DNA of 64,000 bases from Amborella trichopoda (lineage: Eukaryota; Streptophyta; Magnoliopsida; Amborellales; Amborellaceae): contig NW_006498102.1 of the NCBI RefSeq assembly GCF_000471905.2, forward strand, positions 1,045,688 through 1,109,687. Direction: 5' to 3'. The notes beneath the pieces were generated by a model. The model searched no databases, was not told where the DNA came from, and worked only from the letters and a program-made list of their open reading frames with translations. Shown piece after piece: positions 57,766-64,000 of the stretch. Position 1 is the stretch's first letter. Every line of letters begins with the position of its first letter. Position numbers and translations under genes: made by a program.

Positions 57766-58500
57766 GTGTATTTTTAGTCATGGTATGAGACTAAGTTTGA
57801 TGCGTCAATGAATTTGAAGGCATGAACATGAGATAGACATCGAACAAATTCCATATTGATATCCTGACAGATGATGTATAAACCAAGCAAACTCAATGGG
57901 TTATGTGCCAAGATATGCTCCTAATGTAATATGCATATATGATATGTTTAAGACTTATCTTATGAATCCCCGAATATGCCTTGAAGAGTCTTGATAATCA
58001 ATCAATCCATATATGCATTGACTAACCACTAATGACAGCGGGAGATGTCAAACCAACTCAATTTGAGACAGATTTTAGGATACATATACTCATAAGGCCA
58101 ATATACATATCTCACATGATATTAGAGGAATTTGAAACGGTATGACATACTTTCCTAATCCACCATCAGTTAAGTATGTGCATCTTAACAAATGCCCGAT
58201 CATCAAAGAAATCAAACCATCTTAATTTGAGACAAAATCTAGAATGCATATACTTCTAAGGCCAATATACGCCTCTCCACATGATATTGGAAGAATTTGA
58301 TGCGGTACAATATATTTTTAATATGTTGACGATCACATGGGTGCATTCTTGCTAATGATCAATGATAAGAGACCATCAAGGCATTTTAATTCGAGACAAG
58401 CTCTGCGATATATATACTCCCAAAAGGCCACTAACGCATCTCCACATGATATTGGAGGAGTTTATTGCGATACGATACAACTTTGAATCTGTCGTCTGCC
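57766..58500 (+). repeat. Three tandem units of about 180 bp after gag-pro
   Basis: Units near 58020-58195, 58196-58370 and 58371-58495 share ttgagaca(g/a)(a/g) or tcgagacaagct, aaggccaatatac or a variant, cacatgatatt(a/g)gag/ggaag and gcg(g/a)ta(c/t)(g/a)ata. The copies are diverged. The preceding 57766-58019 contains looser partial matches. No frame is conserved. This is the 3' non-coding region of the plus-strand Tat element. Confidence 0.75.
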
Positions 58501-58626
58501 GAGGATAAAGTGTTTGACAAACAGAGCAAAAGGAAACCTTGCCATATGATATCAGAATGAGGTGTATCCTTGCAAATATATTCCATGAGGCCTTATATGT
58601 CTCTAATCCAAGAATGATACAAGTTG

Positions 58627-59060
58627 GATATCGTCTGGAGGTGGCTTAACCCATTGTTCGTATTAGTTGCCAATCAAAATATGCATTGATGACAACCCCA
58701 AATTTAATACTTTGGGGATTGGTTCGAAATTCTCAAGGGATCATATTCTCACCCCAAAGTTTCGCATCATCCGGAGGTGGCTTAACCCATCATCCGTATT
58801 TGACGCCAATCAAGATATGCTTTGACCGACATCCCCAAAATTGGAATTTTGGGGATTGACCCGAAACTCTCGGGAGGTTATATTTGAGGCATTATATCCC
58901 TCACCCCTAAGTTTCACACCATTTGGAGTTGGCTTAAGCCATCATCCATATTCATTAGCAGACAAACGCTTATGCGTTGTTACCAATAGCCAAGATGACA
59001 TTCAGTCACCAAACTTGAGATTTTTCACTATCTACAACGAAACTTCTCATAAGACATAGA
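58627..59060 (+). repeat. Second tandem family, about 145 bp units
   Basis: Units at about 58627, 58767 and 58916 share (c)tggaggtggcttaaccca, tcatccgtatt or a variant, gccaatcaa(g/a)atatgc and ttggggattg(g/a). They follow the 180-bp units without overlap and are likewise non-coding. Confidence 0.75.
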
Positions 59061-59121
59061 CCATTTGGTTCCTAACTCGATGTCCTATCACCCTTAAAAG
59101 TGTGGCATCATATTATTCTCT

Positions 59122-59138
59122 TAGGGGAAAGAGGAAAG
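59122..59138 (+). promoter_or_regulatory. Polypurine tract of the plus-strand Tat element
   Basis: The sequence taggggaaagaggaaag is the longest near-pure purine run before a TG dinucleotide (59142). It is a good candidate for second-strand priming. Confidence 0.55.
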
Positions 59139-59141
59139 CTC

Positions 59142-60173
59142 TGCAATAATAGTCATATAAACTATGAAAAAACTTAACCAATGGTAGATGATATCTCCCA
59201 ATATGCGGAGAGTGTCGGGCCCATATTTTGTGGAGATGTGTGCTACAGTTCCCTCCACAAGATTATCACATCCTTAATTCCATAATCTCATGTTGTGGCA
59301 TAGTTGTACCTGCAACCCTTGGATTTCCTACTATAATTTCCAATAGAAACAACTTATTTTTTACGGAGCATATATCTCTCCTTCGTGACTCATTTGAAGT
59401 CAGGTCCAAACCGTTGTGTTCACCGCTAAGTCCTCTATCATCTCTCCAAATTTATAGAAAATGGACTCGACGTCATGATGAGGCAAAAGAAATATGAAGA
59501 CATTAATGTTGTGAGTTGCAGACTAACCAACGAAAGATAAAGAGTAACCAAATTCCGTAGTTTCTCATGTGATGACGTGGTAAATTCTATCAGTTGTGCA
59601 TTTAAATTCGAATATGAAGCAAGATAGAGACCAATCAAGGCATGTTTATCATCAACGCCACCTACAAGTGAATTCAAATTTAAATAAAGATACACACTTA
59701 TCATCTTAAGCCAAATCGTGGAAGATAAAGATAAATGGTCAATGAATGGATGAGGCCTATGGATATTCATCCTTATCAATTCATGATGCCTATTTAAACC
59801 CCCCCACTTTCCAGTGAGAGGACACTCACACATGAAGAGGACGAATAGAGAGAAAAAGAGATTCTTTGCCACACACCCCTCTTTTCATTTTTTGTGCATG
59901 ACAGAGAGATAAGAAGACTGACTGTATATCTGTTGTCGGTTAAGGAACAAACCCTTGATATTGCCATTTCCTGATCGCAAGTGTAGGAATCTACTAGAGA
60001 GAGCGAAGGTTGTTGATCCAAACTCTCTTGAAATCCCGATTTGAGAAGAAGCATTCCACATATTGTATCCCCTGTAAGTAGTTCAGGTATATGGTCCCAA
60101 ATGCCCACGGTAGTGATGTCTTTCCATTTTGTCAATATATTTGTCGTTCTGGAATCATTATAAGCTAGATGCA
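59142..60173 (+). mobile_element. Probable 3' LTR of the plus-strand Tat element
   Basis: It begins TGCAATAAT after the polypurine tract. A TATA-like ctatttaaac lies near 59789-59798, and it ends near gatgca before unrelated leader sequence. No second copy of this LTR is in the window, so the edges are inferred from position and TG/CA only. Confidence 0.45.
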
Positions 60174-60980
60174 TGGCATGCTATGTTGGTTAGATGGCCT
60201 TTGGGCCACCCCTAGGTGTGGAGCCAGGTCCTGGAAGGCTTGGAGCCTATGAGTAAGTTAGGGTGAACCTTGGGTTGCCCCAAAGCATTAGACCAGCAGG
60301 GAATTGCTGATCCTTGTGAGTGGGTGTGAAGGAGTGGCCTTAGGCCCTCCTTTTTATGGAAGATCGCCGGCTAGGCCACCGGTGTTATGAGTGAGGATGT
60401 GTGGGGCAGCCTTCAGGCGCCCAACTGTGAGGGGCTAGCGACATAGCCACCGATATGAGTAGTGTGAGAGGTACTGACGGCCAGGCTGCCGGTACACATG
60501 GGGAGTGTTGGGAGGGGGGGGGGCGCTGGCCTTTCGACCGCCCACAAAGGCAATGGCAGATGTACTGATGATTATGGCAAGAGGAGGGGTGCCTTTTGGA
60601 CTGTCATGAGAGTTAGGACTGGCGAGTGAGCCGCCAGTGGCTATGTGCATATGAAGGGTGTCGGCCTTTGTGCCACCAATGCTTTTAACAACAACGGCTT
60701 TGTCATTGGTGCCAAGAGATCAAGAGCAAGGGACCTGGGGCCTCCTTCTCGATCCAAGTAGGGCTGAAGCCTAAGTGCAAGCGATTGGACCTCCTCGCAG
60801 AAGAAGAATGGGAAGAGTTGGTTAAGAAACCCGATTCCCTTGGGATAAACTTTCAGGTACAAAGATCATGAAATCTCCAACACATATGTAGGAACTGAGC
60901 AACTCCAGGTTCATATTAAGGTGCATGATTGATGTAGTGTGTGTGGATAAACAATCAAGACCATCCTTGGGGTGGTGTGT
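60174..60980 (-). other. Partial leader of another minus-strand Tat element
   Basis: GC-richer text lies between the plus-strand LTR and a primer site. It recalls the leader of the Ogre-like element (ggcaatggcag, a gccttttgg-like word, gtgagtgggtg). A G-run lies near 60515-60530. The minus frame at 60435-60650 is Pro/Ser-rich without a known domain. gag does not follow, so the element is truncated at about 60174. Confidence 0.5.
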
Positions 60981-60998
60981 CCCCAGTGGTGTCACCAG
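60981..60998 (-). promoter_or_regulatory. Primer binding site of the right Tat element
   Basis: The minus strand reads CTGGTGACACCACTGGGG one base from the LTR end, the same type as at 50166-50183 (tRNA-Arg-like) with a few changes. It shows the LTR to its right is a 5' LTR on the minus strand. Confidence 0.7.
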
Positions 60999-61619
60999 TT
61001 GGTCAGCCTTGGTTCTCGTCATGGCCGAGGACCCGGTGGGGGCCCTGCCCAATAAGCCTTTCTCGAAAACCACGTGCCAGAGTGTGTGGGGGTGCGAGTG
61101 CAGCTAGAACTAACAAAAAGAAAGATTTAGGTGGCGATGTGGTACCTACCTCGTGCGGTGTGGTCGAGACATACCCAGGAGCACGAGCCCTCTCGGCTCG
61201 ATTTAGACCTTGCTCCCTAACCGCTCACATCCTGCCTTTAGTTCACACGCCCTTTGTGTAAACTTGGGGCCCGGAGCCCTTAGTTCACCCTTGGACGGTG
61301 GTATTGAGGTGATGGGCTTAGGGATGGTATTAGGAGGTCCGAAGAGGGTCGAGTTCAGGGTTAGATGGGGAATAAAGAGAGAACACTAGATGAGAGGTAG
61401 AGATAAAGAGACAAGAGAGGGAAGAGGGAAGGACCACTCAAAAATCCAGGAGCCTTCCAGTGTTACATCTCCTAGGAGGTATTACCGGTGGCTTACTGAA
61501 AAGGTAATAGGCAAGGAGCTTAAGTACCCCAGAGGATTTGTAAGGGCATGAGATATGGAGGGGCTGAACCCGACACTAAATACGCCTCAAAAGAGCCTCC
61601 TAGAGAGTGGTTAAGATAA

Positions 61620-62340
61620 TGGACGAGAGGAATAAAGATGAAAGAAAGAGGGGGAAAGGAAGAGAAGAGAGAAGAAGAAAGAGGTGAGGTGGTTGAGAGA
61701 AAAGAAGAGGATCATTCAATGATCCAGTGGCCTTCTAGTGTTACCTCCCCTATGAGGTATTACCGGTAGCTTACTAAAAAGATATCATGCACAAGGCCTA
61801 AGAACCTTGAAGGATTCTTAAGGTAATGAGATATGGACAGGTCGAACCCGACACTAAATAGGCCTTAGAAGAGCCTCCTAAGGAGAGATCAGGGCAAAGG
61901 AAAGAGGGAGGGAGACAAGAGAAAAGAGAAGTAAAGGACAGAGAAAGGGAGAAGAGAGAAAGTGAAGAGAGAAAGAAAGAAAAGAGAAAGAAGGCGAAGA
62001 GAGAGGAAATGAGGGAGGAGAGAGAGAATAATAGAGACAGACAAAGAGGGAGACCGGTGGCTTGACAACTGGTCAGAGAGAGAGGGAGATATAGAAAGGA
62101 AGAGAGGGGAAATAAACTGCGTGGCTGCCGATGGGGGGGAAGAGAGAGAGAGAGTGAGTGAGGAAGAGACCGACAACTTGGCTGTTGGTGAGAGAGAGAG
62201 AGAGTGGGGGAGAGAGAGAGCATGAGAAAGAGAGAGGGAACCGACAGCTTGGTTGGTCGGGGGGGGGGGACGGAGAGTAGGAGAGAGAGAAGAGAGAGGA
62301 GAGAAGAGTAAGAGAGAGAGAGAGAGGGAGAAAAATAGAC
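61620..62340. repeat. Purine-rich array in the right Tat LTR
   Basis: (GA)-rich units are separated by spacers such as gaccggtggcttgacaactgg, accgacaacttggctgttgg and accgacagcttggttgg. These are shorter relatives of the Ogre LTR spacers. The minus Ser/Leu-rich frames here are artefacts. Confidence 0.8.
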
Positions 62341-62444
62341 CGGGTACCTAGGGGTGAACCAGTGGCTTGAGCCTAGTGGCTAGGTCTGCTCCCAATGGTC
62401 TTTATGAGCTCTTTGAGAAATGCTAGGGAGGGTTAAAATGTATG

Positions 62445-62590
62445 GTTATGTAGGTATGGTGTATGGATGGGTATAACATGTAGCTAGGTATGGTGTATGG
62501 GTAAGTATGGTACATGGGTAGGTATGGTATATGGATGGATATGGTATATAGGTAAGTATGTTATATGGGTAAGTATGGTATATGGTTAGC
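62445..62590. repeat. Tatgg minisatellite in the right Tat LTR
   Basis: About nine units of 16-20 bp, such as gtatggtatatgggta. It is the counterpart of the array at 14160-14420. Confidence 0.85.
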
Positions 62591-63449
62591 AGTATGGTCA
62601 AGTGGGTAGAGACTGGTGGTCTAGGGGTAGCTCTTTCAATAAGTAAATATTCTCTCTCTTCTCTCTTTGGTTCTAATGAAATATGGCTCAATAAGCTCTT
62701 AATTTAAACTACAATCAAGAACCTTACAAATGAGAAACCCTTAGGCAATAAAGTCATCCATAAACATGGGTGGGTGCTCAATAAAGAACCTAACATTTTA
62801 AATGAATAAGAGTAAAATCCCATTTTTAGACAACGATGACCATTATGACCTTACCTAGAAATGTGATAATGACAAAACCAACCCTCCAAAAGGGGCCTTT
62901 TTCCTTTCTCATGGTTTAGGCTCATTTTTTGTGTGTTCGGGTGATGTTCCGAGGGATTTAACACTGTAGAAGCGTAGATCATCTCGAGGAAATCGTTTTG
63001 ATATAAGATTTGCGGCTTGAATCGAACTTTTGTTTATGGTTCCAAAATGCCAAGCCCCATAAGACCTAGAAAGGTCCATTTAAGCTAAAATTTGATAAGA
63101 AGACTGGTTTCAGCCTTCTGAATCCATCTGTGGTGGTCGCATGGCCACTATAGGTCTCTGGGATAGAGTTTTAGCTATGGTGTACCACTATCATGTTAAT
63201 GATATGGGCTCAAAACTAATTTTGTGTATGCTTCTCATATTTGAAGGAAACTTGGAGGGCAACCTTGAAACATCATAGGAGGCTCATGTCCTTCATTTGG
63301 GGCTGAAAATACTTCATTATCATGGTTCTTCAAAAAAAGATGTATTTTTGTGCAGACTTCTGTAGTTCATAACCCACAGGCCTGGGTCGCATTTGCTTCC
63401 TCAATCACTCGCATTTGGGAAATGAGTGCATCAATAATACACACTAACA

Positions 63450-64000
63450 GACGAGTCTCAAACAATCTTTACACTGCCATTGGGCCAGTTTATCCGCATA
63501 ACAAAAGAAAAAAATAATGGACAATTTTGGTCCATTGCTTGTTGGTGAGCAAATCGGTGAGGATTGTAGATCTAGCATTTTAATGATGCTAACCCAATGA
63601 GGAAGTATGGCACCCCGGATGCTCAAGATCTACATCATCTCCTGGGGAGTAGTTGGTACACCATCGACTCAAGACCTGTACTCATCTTTGAATAGGCAGT
63701 CCTTTAAACCCCCAATGGGAAAAGGCTGTGCCAAGTAGAAGCTATCACCGTGAAAAAGCCTCCTCACATCAATACCATTATGGAAAAGGGCCTTACGCCC
63801 CATGATGCACAACAAATAAGGTAAGGTATTGCCCTTATGCCCCATGATGCACAACAAAAAGCCTCCTCGCATCAACACCATTGTTTGAAGACATTTTTCA
63901 GGATATTGGGTTGTAACAATCCTAAAAAAAAAAAAAAGAGGAGAAAAGATGCTTTTAAATAGGTGATGGTTTGTTTGAATATGATGGTCCTTGGGGACCG
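63450..64000. other. Flank right of the last LTR, no gene recognised
   Basis: The text ttatgccccatgatgcacaa or a variant is repeated at about 63796 and 63837, part of a roughly 40-bp duplication. aaaaagcctcctc(a/g)catcaa occurs at 63756 and 63856. No coding motif is seen. Confidence 0.6.

Larger units (their letters stand above)
61000..63449 (-). mobile_element. 5' LTR of the right Tat element
   Basis: A 2450-bp LTR from tggtcagcc next to the primer site to actaaca at 63449, followed by gacga. It shares block order with the LTR at 13490-15963 and the general plan of the Ogre LTRs: a tacctacctc block, GA-rich array, tatgg minisatellite and gatataagatttgc block. A 180-bp internal duplication is visible around 61440-61620 and 61710-61880 (ttccagtgttac and gaggtattaccggt words). 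Confidence 0.75.

Noticed and set aside
1..64000. tRNA, rRNA or intact host protein-coding genes
   Set aside because: No cloverleaf-type B box pairings, ribosomal blocks or multi-exon host gene were recognised. A dedicated tRNA and homology scan would settle this.

Overview
The window is retrotransposon-packed intergenic DNA from a seed plant, most likely an angiosperm with a large genome. Evidence is the plant Ty1/copia pol remnants, Tat/Ogre-type Ty3/gypsy elements with multi-kilobase LTRs and tRNA-Arg-like primer sites, a plant mobile domain (PMD) ORF, and non-autonomous plant DNA transposons. I see no intact host gene, tRNA or rRNA. One run of 20 N (4284-4303) marks an assembly gap. Nearly every coding trace is broken by stops and frameshifts.

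Left part (1-31231). A minus-strand copia element (copia-1, about 2917-11311) holds gag, protease, integrase, RT and RNase H remnants. A MULE-like insertion sits in its left LTR and an 840-bp hAT-like element with an 8-bp target duplication sits inside gag. Copies of an older repeat (1900-2860 and 12770-13450) flank it. A Tat-type LTR on the minus strand follows (about 13490-15963), then an unidentified coding-like block. Two related PIF/Harbinger-like elements lie in opposite orientation (19335-20605 and 21202-22524); the second splits the 5' LTR of a plus-strand copia (copia-2, 21078-26478, with matching 5-bp flanks). A CT-rich minisatellite (27190-28320) and a 5'-truncated LINE (29257-30708) complete this part.

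Centre (31232-54588). One 23.4-kb Tat/Ogre-like element lies on the minus strand. It has LTRs of about 4.33 and 4.40 kb, TG/CA ends and near-identical 5-bp flanks. From its 5' end (right) it carries a tRNA-Arg-like primer site, a leader, a broken gag with a CCHC-like finger, an open aspartic protease frame and a degraded G-patch-like tail. No RT, RNase H or integrase follows. Where pol should be, a decayed PMD gene runs antisense (+ strand, 39437-42876) with its own TATA box upstream, bracketed by short repeats. Each LTR contains a 2.2-kb purine-rich array punctuated by a palindromic spacer.

Right part (54589-64000). A plus-strand Tat-type gag-pro remnant, also without pol, is followed by tandem arrays, a polypurine tract and a probable 3' LTR (59142-60173). 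It abuts the leader, primer site and 5' LTR (61000-63449) of another minus-strand Tat element. That LTR belongs to the same family as the one at 13.5-16.0 kb, so the two may bound one very large nested element. The layout suggests successive insertions of elements that depend on partners for RT and integrase.
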